From the NCBI GenBank assembly GCA_003695765.1, contig RFHQ01000003.1, positions 1-64,000 on the forward strand: a DNA stretch of 64,000 nt. The letters run 5' to 3'. Of this stretch, positions 34,687 to 42,667 are shown piece after piece. The position numbers and the translations under genes are program-made. Each line of letters opens with the position of its first letter. Position 1 is the stretch's first letter. The notes under the pieces were generated by a model that was not told the origin of the DNA, did not search any database, and saw nothing but the letters and a program-made list of their open reading frames with translations. This DNA comes from Gammaproteobacteria bacterium (GTDB taxonomy: Bacteria > Pseudomonadota > Gammaproteobacteria > Steroidobacterales > GCA-2729495).

Positions 34687-36495
34687 GTGAACGCCTCTGG
34701 TCGGGAAATCAATGCGGTCGCGTTTTCGCTCGTGTCGCTGCTCGTCGGCGTGGCCACCGGATATGGCGCGGTCGCCTTCCGCTGGCTGATCGGCTGGATA
34801 CACAACGCGGCCTTTCTCGGCCAGTTCTCGGCCGACTACGACGCCAACCTGTTTACGCCGGCGAGTCCCTGGGGGCCGTTCGTGATCCTGGTGCCGGTGG
34901 TCGGTGCGCTGCTGGTGACCTACCTGGTGCGCAATTACGCGCCCGAGGCCCGTGGCCACGGCGTGCCCGAGGTCATGGATGCCGTCTATTACCGGGCCGG
35001 CGTGATCCGGCCCGTCGTCGTCATCGTCAAGTCGCTGGCGTCGGCCATCTCCATCGGCACCGGCGCCTCCGTGGGCCGCGAGGGACCGATCGTGCAGATC
35101 GGCTCTGCGATCGCGTCCACGGCCGGTGGCTGGCTGCGGCTGGCACCCTGGCAACGGATCACGCTGGTGGCGGCCGGTGCCGGCGGCGGCATCGCGGCGA
35201 CCTTCAACACCCCGCTCGGGGCGGTGCTGTTCGCCGTCGAACTGATACTGCCGGAAGTGAGCGTGCGCACGTTCATGCCCGTGGCCATTGCGACCGGCAT
35301 GTCCACGGTGCTGGGGCGTCGTTACCTGGGCGATCAGCCGGCCTTCTCGCTGCCGGACAACCTGCCGGTACTGGACATCAGTTTTCTCGCTCTCGGCGAA
35401 TTCGCCCTCTTCGGTGCCCTGATCGGCCTGGCGGCCACGCTCTATGTGCGCGGCATCTACTGGAGCGAAGATCAGTTCGCCGAGCGAATTCGCAATGATT
35501 ACCTGCGGCACGTGGTCGGCATGGCGATCGTCGGCCTGATGTTCTACAGCTTTCTTAGAACCGCCGGCCACTATCACGTCGAGGGCGTCGGTTACGCAAC
35601 GGTGCAGGCGATCATCAACGGTGAACTGGCGGGCGGGCTGTTCCTGTTCCTGCTGTTCGCGGCCAAGCTCGTCGCGACCTCGGTGACGCTCGGCGCCGGT
35701 GCGTCCGGCGGCGTGTTTTCGCCGGCACTGTTCCTCGGGGCCACGCTCGGCGGCGCCTTCGGCACGGCGATCGACCTGCTGGCGCCGGGCGCCGCCAGTT
35801 CGGTGCCGAGTTTCGCGATGCTCGGCATGGCAGCGATGGTCGGCAGTGCCACCGGTGCAGCGATGACCGCGATCGTGATGATCTTCGAGATGACCCGCGA
35901 CTACGATCTCGTGATGCCGATGATCGTGGCCGTGGCCGTCGCTCAGGGAGTACGCCGCACGCTGTCGACGGACAACATCTACACGCTGAAGCTTACGCGC
36001 CGCGGACACTACATTCCCACGACCCTGCACTCGCACATGTTCATGGTGCGCCGCGCGGAGGACGTGATGAACCGCGATCTCGTCCGCCTGGACGGGCAGG
36101 TTCCGCTGCGGGATTTCGCGCGGCAGCTGCCGTCCTTGCCGCAGTTCGCGAATGTCCTGCTCTGTTCCGGCGACAGAATTGCAGGCTTGCTGGAAGTCGA
36201 TGCGACCTTGCGCTCATTGCCGCAACTGGATCCGGAGCTGCGCCTGGCTCAACTCGGGCACCGCGATTTCACAATCGTCCGCAAGGGCATGGTGATGTTC
36301 GACGTCATCAAGCGCATGAACCAGCGCAACGTGGCCGTGGCGCTGGTCGTCGGCGAGCGGCAGCGTGTGCCGCGGGCCGCCGATGTCGAAGGCGTGATCA
36401 CGCGCAATGAGCTGGCCGAGGCCGTATCGGAAAGCCTGAGTTTTCGGGCCAGCGCGGCCGATGCCGGCAGCCGGCCGGCCGGTCAGGCCGACTGA
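34687..36495 (+). CDS. ClC-family chloride channel/transporter with C-terminal CBS domains
   Basis: 602 residues from a GTG. ClC signatures: SIGTGASVGREGPIVQIGS with gating Glu132, and LGAGASGGVFSPALFLGATLGG near 335-355. About residues 455-595 form a CBS-like pair (AEDVMNRDLVRLDGQVPL and EGVITRNELAEAVSE). The gating Glu is present, so it is either a Cl-/H+ exchanger or gated channel; the two cannot be told apart here. It may be regulated by nucleotides through CBS. Confidence 0.93.
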   Translation: MNASGREINAVAFSLVSLLVGVATGYGAVAFRWLIGWIHNAAFLGQFSADYDANLFTPASPWGPFVILVPVVGALLVTYLVRNYAPEARGHGVPEVMDAVYYRAGVIRPVVVIVKSLASAISIGTGASVGREGPIVQIGSAIASTAGGWLRLAPWQRITLVAAGAGGGIAATFNTPLGAVLFAVELILPEVSVRTFMPVAIATGMSTVLGRRYLGDQPAFSLPDNLPVLDISFLALGEFALFGALIGLAATLYVRGIYWSEDQFAERIRNDYLRHVVGMAIVGLMFYSFLRTAGHYHVEGVGYATVQAIINGELAGGLFLFLLFAAKLVATSVTLGAGASGGVFSPALFLGATLGGAFGTAIDLLAPGAASSVPSFAMLGMAAMVGSATGAAMTAIVMIFEMTRDYDLVMPMIVAVAVAQGVRRTLSTDNIYTLKLTRRGHYIPTTLHSHMFMVRRAEDVMNRDLVRLDGQVPLRDFARQLPSLPQFANVLLCSGDRIAGLLEVDATLRSLPQLDPELRLAQLGHRDFTIVRKGMVMFDVIKRMNQRNVAVALVVGERQRVPRAADVEGVITRNELAEAVSESLSFRASAADAGSRPAGQAD

Positions 36496-36516
36496 GCGCG
36501 GCCAGGCTTGAGAAGC

Positions 36517-36825
36517 TGGTGCCCGGGGCCGGACTCGAACCGGCATGGGGTCGCCCCCGAGGGATTTTCTTACCCGCTACGGCTTTCGCCGCTGCTTCGC
36601 ATTTGGGGTCTGGACTTTCTCTTTGCCATGCCCCGTTGCCGGGGTGCAGGCAGGAGCCGTCAAGTCTCTACACTTTCCGCGATCCGGATCGCGGCTTAGC
36701 TCGGGATCGCCACCACCGCGATGTGCTGAGGGTTCCCCGAATTTGACTCCATTCACGCCGGCGGTTTCCCGGCCGGGTGCTCAAGTTTTCAAGTCCCTTG
36801 CGTCTACCAATTTCGCCACCCGGGC
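36517..36825 (-). tRNA. leuZ: tRNA-Leu(UAA), interrupted by a group I intron
   Basis: Exon 1 is 36825-36791 (acceptor GCCCGGG, D arm, anticodon stem AGGGA, loop CTT). Exon 2 is 36568-36517 (loop AAAA, stem TCCCT, long variable arm, T arm GCCGG-TTCGAGT-CCGGC, acceptor CCCGGGC, A, encoded CCA). Joining gives the loop CTTAAAA, anticodon UAA, in an 87-base tRNA. The intron splits the anticodon after U34. The gene is third after tRNA-Gly and tRNA-Cys, the order of E. coli glyW-cysT-leuZ. Confidence 0.96.
36569..36790 (-). ncRNA. Group I intron (IC3-like) inside tRNA-Leu(UAA)
   Basis: 222 bases, ending in G. The exon CUU pairs with an internal GAG, giving the U-G wobble at the 5' splice site (P1). 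P3 is GGAG/CUCC (36750-36747 with 36656-36653) and P7 is GACUU/AAGUC (36666-36662 with 36617-36613). The core GTCAAATTCGG and GTGTAGAGACT are group IC3-like. GAAA tetraloops cap P2 and P9 (GGC-GAAA-GCC). From memory, the Azoarcus tRNA-Ile intron has GGUG/CACC and GACUA/UAGUC at the same helices, so both covary. No ORF inside. Confidence 0.93.
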
Positions 36826-36834
36826 TGAAGCGGC

Positions 36835-36840
36835 ATTGTA
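36835..36840 (-). promoter_or_regulatory. -10-like box before tRNA-Leu
   Basis: TACAAT on the minus strand, ending 9 bases before the tRNA 5' end, after the tRNA-Cys terminator. No clear -35. Confidence 0.4.
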
Positions 36841-36864
36841 GAGAAACCGGCGCCCGCAGGCATG

Positions 36865-36890
36865 AAAAACCCGGCCACGGGCCGGGTTTT
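36865..36890 (-). terminator. Intrinsic terminator after tRNA-Cys
   Basis: Inverted repeat AAAACCCGGCC-CGT-GGCCGGGTTTT followed by a further T on the minus strand. It lies 9 bases past the tRNA-Cys CCA and before tRNA-Leu, which suggests tRNA-Leu uses its own promoter or depends on read-through. Confidence 0.8.
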
Positions 36891-36898
36891 GCGGTGAC

Positions 36899-36972
36899 TG
36901 GAGGCTAGGGTCGGAATCGAACCGGCGTACACGGCTTTGCAGGCCGCTGCATAACCACTCTGCCACCTAGCC
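36899..36972 (-). tRNA. cysT: tRNA-Cys(GCA)
   Basis: 74 bases with encoded CCA. Acceptor GGCTAGG pairs with CCTAGCC; the anticodon loop CTGCAAA gives anticodon GCA. T arm CGCCGG-TTCGATT-CCGACC. Second of three tRNA genes. Confidence 0.97.
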
Positions 36973-37041
36973 CGTCTAGCTTGCGCGGCGCAATGTAGCA
37001 CAGCGGCGCTGGCGCTGCGGCCGGCCGGCGCCGGCTGGGCG

Positions 37042-37065
37042 CCGGATGGCGTTGCCGCCATCCGG
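37042..37065. repeat. Perfect hairpin between tRNA-Gly and tRNA-Cys
   Basis: CCGGATGGCG-TTGC-CGCCATCCGG, a 10-base-pair stem with a 4-base loop, without a T tract. It could stop processing or separate the two tRNA precursors. Confidence 0.5.
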
Positions 37066-37077
37066 ACCACGGGAGAC

Positions 37078-37153
37078 TGGAGCGGGCAACCAGATTCGAA
37101 CTGGCGACCTATACCTTGGCAAGGTATCGCTCTACCAACTGAGCTATGCCCGC
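37078..37153 (-). tRNA. glyW: tRNA-Gly(GCC)
   Basis: 76 bases with encoded CCA. Acceptor GCGGGCA, anticodon stem ATACC/GGTAT and loop TTGCCAA, anticodon GCC. First tRNA after pgsA, 37 bases past its stop. A TACCAT box (37171-37166) precedes it by 12 bases. Confidence 0.97.
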
Positions 37154-37189
37154 GAGCGGAGGCCTATGGTATCGCTGCCCGGCCGACTG

Positions 37190-37801
37190 TCAAGAATGCC
37201 CGTCCTGCCCCATCAGGTGCGGCCAGGCCGCGCGGATGTACACGGCCATGGACCAAAGGGTCAGGCCGGCCGCCAGCAGCAGCAGGCCCTTGCCGATCGC
37301 GTAGACCGGCAGTCCCGCAACGGGCAGGTACCAGAGCATGGCGCCGAGTCCGACCATCTGCAGGATGGTCTTGAGCTTGCCGGATCCGGACACGGCGACG
37401 TGGTGGCGCCGGCCCAGTTCCGCCATCCATTCGCGCAGCGCCGACACCGTCAGTTCGCGGCCGATGATGATCGCCGCGGTGATCGCGACATGCGGCTGCG
37501 GGTCGGCTTCCACGATGACCGCCAGGGCCGTGGTCACCATCAGCTTGTCCGCGACCGGGTCCAGGAAGGCGCCGAACTGCGAGGTCTGGTTCAGGCGCCG
37601 CGCCAGGTAGCCGTCGAGCCAGTCGGTCAGGCCGGCCAGCGCGAACAGCAGCGCCGAGGCTGGCCGCGTCCAGGAACCGGGCCGGTCCAGCCAGGGCAAG
37701 CTGTCCGAGAGCTCCGGCAGGTAGAAGACCAGCACCACCAGCGGGATCGCGGCGATGCGAAACCAGGTCAACAGGGTGGCGATGTTGAGCTGTGGGGACA
37801 T
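37190..37801 (-). CDS. pgsA: CDP-diacylglycerol--glycerol-3-phosphate 3-phosphatidyltransferase PgsA
   Basis: 203 residues, membrane protein. CDP-alcohol phosphatidyltransferase motif DWLDGYLARRLNQTSQFGAF followed by LDPVADK. It makes phosphatidylglycerol phosphate, the committed step to phosphatidylglycerol and cardiolipin. Follows uvrC and precedes three tRNA genes, the E. coli arrangement. Confidence 0.96.
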   Translation of the reverse strand: MSPQLNIATLLTWFRIAAIPLVVLVFYLPELSDSLPWLDRPGSWTRPASALLFALAGLTDWLDGYLARRLNQTSQFGAFLDPVADKLMVTTALAVIVEADPQPHVAITAAIIIGRELTVSALREWMAELGRRHHVAVSGSGKLKTILQMVGLGAMLWYLPVAGLPVYAIGKGLLLLAAGLTLWSMAVYIRAAWPHLMGQDGHS

Positions 37802-37841
37802 CCGCGATGCCTGCCGGAAATCCGTGCCGGGCGCGCGGCCG

Positions 37842-37847
37842 ATTGTA
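37842..37847 (-). promoter_or_regulatory. -10-like box for pgsA
   Basis: TACAAT in the 68-base uvrC-pgsA gap, about 40 bases before the pgsA start. Confidence 0.35.
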
Positions 37848-37869
37848 GCGCGTCGCGGCCCCCTGCCGC

Positions 37870-39696
37870 TCAGTCCCGGCCGCCGTTCAGGCGCTCGAAG
37901 ATTCGCTGCGCCAGCGCCTGGCTGATCCCCCGGACCGCGGCGATGTCCTGCACGCCGGCGCGCCGCAGGCCCTGGATGCCGCCGAAGCGCTGCAGCAGCG
38001 CGCGGCGCCGCTTCGGGCCGATCCCCGGCAGCTCCTCCAGCACCGATGCCTGGCGCTGGCGGCCGCGGCGCTGGCGGTGGCCGGTGATTGCGAAGCGGTG
38101 CGCCTCGTCGCGCAATTGCTGCAACAGGTGCATCGCGGGCGAAGCCGCGGGCAGGCGGACGGGATGCCGGTGGCCGGGCCGGTAGAGCCGGTCGCGCGCG
38201 GCCCGGCGCCCTTCTCCCTTGGCGATCCCGGCCAGTGCCACGCCGCCGAGCTGCAGTTCGTCGAACACGGCGCGGGCCGCCGCCAGCTGGCCCGGCCCAC
38301 CATCGATCAGCACCAGGTCCGGCAGCTTGCCCTCGGCTCGGCCACCGCGTCGATAGCGCCGCCGCAGCGCTTCAGCGATCGCGGCGTAGTCGTCACCGGC
38401 CGCGGCCGAGCGGATGTTGTAGCGCCGGTAGGCGGACTTGTCGGCGCCATGCAGGCCCCAGGCGACACAGGCGGCCACGGTGTGCTCGCCGCCGGTGTGG
38501 CTGACATCGAAGCACTCGATCCGTTCCGGCACCGACGGCAGCGCCAGCGCGTCGCCCAGCGCAGCGAAACGGCTCGCGAGGTCCGCGCGGCTGGCGAGCC
38601 GCGCCGCGACCGCCTCGGCAGCGTTGCGCGCGGCCATGTCCAGCCATTGACGCCGCAGCCCCCGGCAGCGTGTGGCGATGCGCACGCGCCGCCCGGCGCG
38701 CTCCGACAGCGCCGCCTCCAGCAATTCGCGCCCGGGGATCTCCCCGGCGAGCAGGATCTCCGGCGGCGGCGCCTGGTCGAAGTAGTGCTGGGCGACGATC
38801 GCTGCGAGGACCTCGCCGGCGCTGCCGTCCAGCCCGCCTCGGGCGAACAGGTTGCGACTGCCGAGCACGCGGCCGTTGCGGACCATCAGCAAGCCCACCG
38901 CCTGCACGCCGCCATCGCTGGCCAGGGCGAGCGCATCGGCATTGCACCGGCGGCTGCCGCTGACCGACTGGCTGGCCTGCAGGCGCTGCAGGGCGGCGAT
39001 CTGGTCGCGCAGCCGGGCCGCGGCCTCGAAATCGAGTTGTTCGGCGGCCGCTTCCATCCGGGCGGCCAGCCGGTCCAGCAGCCGCTCGTCCCGACCCGCG
39101 AGGAAATCCATCGCGTTCTCGACGTCCTGGCGATAGGCCTCGGCGTCGATCAGTCCGACGCAGGGTGCCGTGCAGCGGCCGATCTGGTGTTGCAGGCAGG
39201 GGCGGCTCCGGTTGGCGAAGAAGCTATCCCGGCATTGCCGGACGCGGAACAGTTTCTGCAGCTGCCCCAGCGCTTCGCGCACGGCCCAGGCCGTCGGATA
39301 CGGCCCGAAATACCGGCCCCTGCCCTTGCGCGCGCCGCGGTGAAACTCGAAGCGCGGGAAGGGCTGATCGCTGCTTACGTGGATATAGGGATAGCTCTTG
39401 TCGTCACGCAGCAGCACGTTGTAACGCGGTCGGTGCGCCTTGATCAGGTTGTATTCCAGCAGCAGCGCTTCGTGCTCGCTGGCCGTCACGGTGACCTCGA
39501 TGCGGGCGACCTGGTTCATCAGCGCCTGGGTCTTCGGGTGATGCGCGCGCGACCCGAAATAGCTGGTCACGCGCCGCTTCAGATCGCGCGCCTTGCCGAC
39601 GTAGAGGAGCTCGCCGCGGGCATCCAGCATCCGGTAGACCCCGGGGCGATGCGTCAGGGTGCGCAGAAATTCCTCGTGATCGAACTGCTCAGCCAT
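37870..39696 (-). CDS. uvrC: Excinuclease ABC subunit UvrC
   Basis: 608 residues. GIY-YIG nuclease domain (RPGVYRMLDARGELLYVGKA, about 18-100), UVR domain (MEAAAEQLDFEAAARLRDQI, near 210), RNase H-like nuclease region (IECFDVSHTGGEHTVA, near 390), and C-terminal helix-hairpin-helix (LEELPGIGPKRRRALL). It makes the dual incision of nucleotide excision repair. The start overlaps the uracil-DNA glycosylase gene by 8 bases. Confidence 0.97.
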   Translation of the reverse strand: MAEQFDHEEFLRTLTHRPGVYRMLDARGELLYVGKARDLKRRVTSYFGSRAHHPKTQALMNQVARIEVTVTASEHEALLLEYNLIKAHRPRYNVLLRDDKSYPYIHVSSDQPFPRFEFHRGARKGRGRYFGPYPTAWAVREALGQLQKLFRVRQCRDSFFANRSRPCLQHQIGRCTAPCVGLIDAEAYRQDVENAMDFLAGRDERLLDRLAARMEAAAEQLDFEAAARLRDQIAALQRLQASQSVSGSRRCNADALALASDGGVQAVGLLMVRNGRVLGSRNLFARGGLDGSAGEVLAAIVAQHYFDQAPPPEILLAGEIPGRELLEAALSERAGRRVRIATRCRGLRRQWLDMAARNAAEAVAARLASRADLASRFAALGDALALPSVPERIECFDVSHTGGEHTVAACVAWGLHGADKSAYRRYNIRSAAAGDDYAAIAEALRRRYRRGGRAEGKLPDLVLIDGGPGQLAAARAVFDELQLGGVALAGIAKGEGRRAARDRLYRPGHRHPVRLPAASPAMHLLQQLRDEAHRFAITGHRQRRGRQRQASVLEELPGIGPKRRRALLQRFGGIQGLRRAGVQDIAAVRGISQALAQRIFERLNGGRD

Positions 39697-40318
39697 CCAG
39701 TTCCCGTCGTGCCAGTGCGAAGACCTCGCGGAACATCGCCGGCGTCAGCCGTCGCGTCTGCGTGTTGTAACGGCTGCAATGGTAGGAATCCAGCAACAGG
39801 AAAGCCCCCAGCCGGTGCCCTGCCGCGTGTGCGAACGGGTGCGCGCGCAGTGGTTCAGCGCAGGCGCGCAGCACGGCCTCGTGGGCCACTCTGCCCAGCG
39901 CGATCACGACCTGCGGTACCGGCGGCGCCAGTTCCATCGCCAGGTAGTCGTTGCAATTGCGGATCTCCGCGGCTTGCGGCCGGTTGGCCGGCGGCAGGCA
40001 GCGGACGGCATTGGTGATCCGGCAATCGTGCAGCCGCAGGCCGTCACCGGCGTGCTCGCTGGTCGGACGACTGGCGAAGCCGAATTCGTGCAGGGTCGCG
40101 TAGAGCAGGATGCCCGCATGGTCGCCGGTGAACGGCCGGCCGGTGCGGTTGGCGCCGTGCATGCCCGGCGCCAGGCCGACGACCAGCAGCCGTGCCCGCC
40201 GCTCGCCGAAGGATGGCACCGGCGCCGCGTGGTAGCCGGGTTGCGCCTGCCGGACGCCCTCCAGATGCGCTGCCAGGCGCGGGCAGCGGCGGCAGGCGGC
40301 CGAGAATGCGGCGGGCAC
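39689..40318 (-). CDS. Uracil-DNA glycosylase, family 5 (UDGb-type)
   Basis: 209 residues from a GTG. Motif A VGLAPGMHGANRTGRPFTGD matches family 5, which has a Gly-Met/Ala pair in place of the usual catalytic Asp region. The C-terminal motif DSYHCSRYNTQTRR is the family's HPSPLN equivalent. N-terminal CRRCPRL and RCLPP/NC supply the four Cys of a probable 4Fe-4S cluster. It removes uracil and other deaminated bases. Placed directly in front of uvrC, it joins two DNA-repair functions. Confidence 0.9.
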   Translation of the reverse strand: MPAAFSAACRRCPRLAAHLEGVRQAQPGYHAAPVPSFGERRARLLVVGLAPGMHGANRTGRPFTGDHAGILLYATLHEFGFASRPTSEHAGDGLRLHDCRITNAVRCLPPANRPQAAEIRNCNDYLAMELAPPVPQVVIALGRVAHEAVLRACAEPLRAHPFAHAAGHRLGAFLLLDSYHCSRYNTQTRRLTPAMFREVFALARRELDG

Positions 40319-40323
40319 GGGAA

Positions 40324-41664
40324 TCAGCCCTGGCCGGCGATCTGCAGCGCGATTTCCATCGCCTGCTCGTAGTTCAGCCGGGGGTCCACGGTGCTTCGGT
40401 AGTCACGGTCCAGGTCGGCGTCCGTCAGGCCGCGCGGCCCGCCGGTGCACTCGGTCACGTGCTCGCCGGTCAGCTCCAGGTGCACCCCGGCGAGCCGCGA
40501 GCCCTGCTCGCGGTGAATGCGGAAAGCAGCCGCCAGTTCGGCGCTGATGTCCTCGAAGCGACGGGTCTTCAGGCCGTTGCCGGCGGGACGCGTGTTGCCG
40601 TGCATCGGGTCGCAGACCCACAGGACGTCGATGCCGCTGGCGCGTACGCAGTCGAGCAGACGCGGCAGCGCCTCGCCGATGCGCGCAGCGCCGAAGCGGT
40701 GGATCAGCGTCAGCCGACCCGGCTCGTTGTCCGGGTTCAACCGGCGCAGCAGCGCCTTGAGTTGCGCTTCGTCCAGGGCCTCGCCGACCTTGACGCCGAT
40801 CGGGTTGGCGACACCGCGAAAGAACTCGACATGGGCGCCGTCCGGATCGGCGGTGCGCAGCCCGATCCACGGGAAATGTGTCGTCAGGTCGTACCAGGCC
40901 CGGCGATGTTCGAGATAGCGCGTCTGCGCCTGTTCATACAGCAGGTGCAGACCTTCGTGCGCAGCGAAGAAGTCCACCCGCCGCGCCTCATGTATCGGGC
41001 GGCCGCTGATCGACTCGAAGAAAGCGAGGCCGTCGCGCACCTTCTCGACGATCCGCCGGTACTGATCGGCCGACGCCGTATGGCCGACGAAGTCGAGATC
41101 CCAGTTCTCCGGGTGATGCAGGTCCGCGAAACCGCCGTCGATGAGCCCGCGCACGAAATTCAGTGTCAGCGCCGCGCGTTCGTAGCCACGCAGCAGCAGG
41201 CGCGGATCGGGCTCGCGATCGGCGGCCGTGAACGGCGCGCGGTTGACCAGGTCGCCGCGATAGCTCGGCAGCGATTCGCCGCCCTGCTCCTCCCGGTCCG
41301 CCGAGCGGGGCTTCGCGTACTGGCCGGCCAGGCGGCCGATGCGCGTGACCGGTTGTTTCAGGCCCGCGGTGATGACCACGCTCATCTGCAGCAGGATCTT
41401 GAGCTGCGCGACGATGCGCGGCGAGTTGCAGTCACTGAAGCTCTCGGCGCAATCCCCACCCTGCAGGATGAAGCCCTGGCCCAGCTGGGCGGCCGCGAGG
41501 CGCTGCTTCAGGTCCTCGATCTCCCAGCTGGTGACGATCGGCGGCAGCGCCGCCAGCTCGGCCAGGGTCTCGGCGAGCAGGGTCTGGTCTGCATAGGCCG
41601 GCTGCTGCAGTGCCGGCCGCTGCTGCCAGCTTTCGGGACGCCAGTTGTCGGCCGGGTTGGTCAT
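40324..41664 (-). CDS. 3-deoxy-7-phosphoheptulonate synthase, class II
   Basis: 446 residues, the length of class II (plant-like) DAHP synthase, not the 350 of class I. FILQGGDCAESF, RIGRLAGQYAKPRS, SYRGDLVN, TRYEHRRAWYD-like EHRRAWYDLTTHFPWIG, and CDPMHGNT are the class II signatures. It condenses phosphoenolpyruvate with erythrose 4-phosphate to start the shikimate pathway. Start overlaps the upstream MBL gene stop (ATGA), and the uracil-DNA glycosylase follows by 5 bases. Confidence 0.96.
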   Translation of the reverse strand: MTNPADNWRPESWQQRPALQQPAYADQTLLAETLAELAALPPIVTSWEIEDLKQRLAAAQLGQGFILQGGDCAESFSDCNSPRIVAQLKILLQMSVVITAGLKQPVTRIGRLAGQYAKPRSADREEQGGESLPSYRGDLVNRAPFTAADREPDPRLLLRGYERAALTLNFVRGLIDGGFADLHHPENWDLDFVGHTASADQYRRIVEKVRDGLAFFESISGRPIHEARRVDFFAAHEGLHLLYEQAQTRYLEHRRAWYDLTTHFPWIGLRTADPDGAHVEFFRGVANPIGVKVGEALDEAQLKALLRRLNPDNEPGRLTLIHRFGAARIGEALPRLLDCVRASGIDVLWVCDPMHGNTRPAGNGLKTRRFEDISAELAAAFRIHREQGSRLAGVHLELTGEHVTECTGGPRGLTDADLDRDYRSTVDPRLNYEQAMEIALQIAGQG

Positions 41665-42575
41665 TGACGGCAGGCGTAGCTCTGGCAGACCAGCCGGACG
41701 AAGCGTTCGGGCGTCAGGAAGGCCTTGCCCCAGGTCTCGTCGTACTCCGCGCTGGGCTGCGCGGCGACGATGTCCTCGACACTGCGGCCCTCGGCCGCCA
41801 TCGCGGCGACCCGGCCGGCCACGGTAGCGAGCATGTCGCGGAAGGCCTGCAGGCCCGCGCGGTCGGACAGCGGGCCATGGCCCGGGATCACGCGGGTGTC
41901 GGCGTCCAGCGTCGGCAGCACCCGGTCGATGGCCGCGAGCATGCCGGGCACCGAGCCGCCGCTGGCATGGTCGATGAACGGGTACAGGCCGTTGAAGAAC
42001 AGGTCACCCATGTGCACGACATTGGCCTCGACGAAGCGGATGATCGCATCGCCGTCGGTATGTGCGGCCGGCAGGTGCTCGACGGCCAGGGTCTGCCCGT
42101 TCAGGTGCAGGGTCACGGCATCGGCGAAGGTCACGACCGGCAAGGCCACCGCCGGTGAGGCCGGCACCTCACGCTGGAAGAAGCTGGAGAAGAACGGCGC
42201 GCTCATCCGTTTGCGGACGTTCTCGTGTGCGACGATGATCGCACCGCTGCCGCCGAAAGCCTCGTTGCCACCGGTGTGGTCGCCGTGCCAGTGGGTATTG
42301 ATCAGCAGCCTCAGCGGCTGCGCGGTGACGCTGGCGACCGCGGCACGAATCTTGTCGCTCAGCGGCGCGTACTGGTCATCGATCATGATCGCCCCGTCCG
42401 GCCCGGTGAGCAGGCCGATGTTGCCGCCGGAGCCGCTGAGCATGTAGATGCCGCTGCGCACCGGAATGACCTCGATCTCGACCTTGCTGAAGTCCTGCTG
42501 CTGCGCCCCGGCGAGGCCGGCGGCGAGCAGCAGCAACCCGCCACTCGCGCGGCGCAGGCTGGCTGCTATCGGCAT
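41661..42575 (-). CDS. Exported MBL-fold metallohydrolase
   Basis: 304 residues with a signal peptide (about 1-24, ending LAGAQQ). Metal motif NTHWHGDHTGGN, then PAAHTDGDAIIRF and VIPGHGPLSD complete the zinc sites. It resembles the subclass of periplasmic MBL proteins that include quinoprotein-relay and cyclase types. The substrate is unknown; beta-lactamase activity is not indicated. It starts the minus-strand run ending in the tRNAs. Confidence 0.85.
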   Translation of the reverse strand: MPIAASLRRASGGLLLLAAGLAGAQQQDFSKVEIEVIPVRSGIYMLSGSGGNIGLLTGPDGAIMIDDQYAPLSDKIRAAVASVTAQPLRLLINTHWHGDHTGGNEAFGGSGAIIVAHENVRKRMSAPFFSSFFQREVPASPAVALPVVTFADAVTLHLNGQTLAVEHLPAAHTDGDAIIRFVEANVVHMGDLFFNGLYPFIDHASGGSVPGMLAAIDRVLPTLDADTRVIPGHGPLSDRAGLQAFRDMLATVAGRVAAMAAEGRSVEDIVAAQPSAEYDETWGKAFLTPERFVRLVCQSYACRQ

Positions 42576-42655
42576 CTGGAACTCTCCCGCTCTGATCGCT
42601 AAGGGCAGGAATTATGGCAGTTTTCCGGCCCGCCGAGGATGCGCCGCCGGGCTGG

Positions 42656-42661
42656 TATGAT
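42656..42661 (+). promoter_or_regulatory. -10-like box immediately upstream of nfeD
   Basis: TATGAT with 6 bases to the chosen ATG 42668. Initiation here would give a leaderless mRNA. Confidence 0.3.
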
Positions 42662-42667
42662 CGGCGG

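Noticed and set aside
36519-36746. Open frames of 60-100 residues over the tRNA-Leu/intron region
   Set aside because: They run across the tRNA exons and the intron core, have no homology and are explained by the RNA genes.
36499-37160. Prophage attachment site at the tRNA cluster
   Set aside because: No integrase or direct repeat of the tRNA 3' end was found in the adjoining DNA.
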